Positions 63,704-64,000 of a DNA stretch of 64,000 nucleotides are shown here, one piece after another. The number at the start of each line of letters is the position of its first letter. The first letter of the stretch is position 1. This DNA comes from Phycisphaerales bacterium (lineage in GTDB: Bacteria > Planctomycetota > Phycisphaerae > Phycisphaerales > UBA1924): contig JANQQR010000002.1 in NCBI GenBank assembly GCA_028289195.1, forward strand, positions 124,001-188,000, read 5' to 3'. The notes under the pieces are model-generated. The model saw nothing but the letters and a program-made list of their open reading frames with translations, ran no database searches and was not told the origin of the DNA. The translations under genes and the position numbers were made by a program.

Positions 63704-64000
63704 CTAGCCGGGTGCATGAGCGGAAACCCGATCGGGCACGGCCGCGAGCGTGATGATCACAAGTTGCACACCGACGAATACCGCCAGCCAGAAGGACGCC
63801 GAATCCATGAACCCGTATGCGTGGAGCCCGACGCCGAGCATGTTGGTTCCGAACCAGCTCCACGCGGTCACGATGTTCCCGGCGACGACCAGCGCCGCGA
63901 CACCCCGCGCGCGGACCAGGCCTCCCCACCGGGCATGCAGGACGATCGCGTTCATCAGGACGACGAGCGCGGCGCCGTTTTCCTTGGGGTCCCACCCCCA
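63704..64000 (-). CDS. Cytochrome c assembly protein CcsA/ResC-like, C-terminal part (cut by window edge)
   Basis: The last 98 residues of a gene reading in from the right. WGWDPKENGAALVVLMNAIVLHA is the segment around the conserved heme-handling region of CcsA/CcsB and ResC proteins, and GTNMLGVGLHAYGF with a membrane helix follows. It would attach heme to apocytochromes c outside the membrane, needed by NrfHA next door and by the cbb3 oxidase. It lies 60 bp before nrfH, probably in the same transcript. Confidence 0.88.
   Translation of the reverse strand, partial: WGWDPKENGAALVVLMNAIVLHARWGGLVRARGVAALVVAGNIVTAWSWFGTNMLGVGLHAYGFMDSASFWLAVFVGVQLVIITLAAVPDRVSAHAPG

Noticed and set aside
1..64000. 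tRNA, rRNA, riboswitch or prophage signatures
   Set aside because: I looked in intergenic gaps and found no cloverleaf, rRNA or phage gene that I could support by eye; covariance-model searches could not be run.

Overview
The window comes from a high-GC bacterium that looks like a marine planctomycete of the Phycisphaerae type. Evidence for this: four secreted proteins share a C-terminal dockerin-like tail (two GDA(D/N)-x2-G-x-V-(D/N)-F repeats closing on a cysteine), there is a pseudopilin with a planctomycete-style H-x9-DG-like tail, a PEP-CTERM-like tail, a planctomycete-type ECF sigma factor at the left edge, and a fused CcoN-CcoO oxidase. This taxonomic reading is inference. I saw no rRNA, tRNA, CRISPR array, phage or canonical IS.

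Layout. 1-5.3 kb: partial ECF sigma factor, secreted prolyl oligopeptidase, queC, and an orphan N6-adenine methyltransferase. 5.3-11.3 kb: an imuA-imuB-dnaE2 mutagenesis cassette whose dnaE2 carries an in-frame 472-bp insertion. The insertion is bounded by a perfect 16-bp inverted repeat and encodes a four-helix-bundle (23S-rRNA intervening-sequence-type) protein in another frame. 11.3-15.6 kb: divergent osmC/tetR and a large SF2 helicase. 15.6-20.6 kb: three secreted proteins (beta-propeller, HAF-type repeat protein, matrixin-like metalloprotease). 20.6-29.8 kb: Rrf2 regulator divergent from a complete cbb3 oxidase and assembly operon (ccoNO-Q-P-G-H-safE-I-S).

29.9-43.4 kb is a polysaccharide locus, most simply for laminarin-like beta-1,3-glucan: GH1, LacI regulator, sugar-binding protein, pseudopilin, a clan GH-A-like hydrolase, a carbohydrate-binding dockerin-like protein, GH16+CBM6, and two sugar ABC permeases, the first with large internal insertions. 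Three promoters share the layout TTGnnn-N16-TAnnnT, and two of them carry near-identical LacI-type operators. A GH94/GH149-like phosphorylase at 52.2-55.7 kb, between two paralogous patatin lipoproteins, could act on the imported oligosaccharides.

43.4-49.8 kb holds a KamA-type radical SAM aminomutase, both CoA-transferase subunits and a class III aminotransferase in one overlapping operon, with a convergent thiolase and a divergent RpiR regulator. Together they form a plausible chain: alpha-amino acid to beta-amino acid, beta-keto acid, beta-ketoacyl-CoA, then thiolysis. 57-64 kb: AI-2E-family exporter, MarC protein, alkylsulfatase, NrfA/NrfH ammonifying nitrite reductase, and a cytochrome c assembly gene cut by the right edge.

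The two observations most worth following are the nested mobile gene inside dnaE2 and the beta-amino-acid catabolic module.
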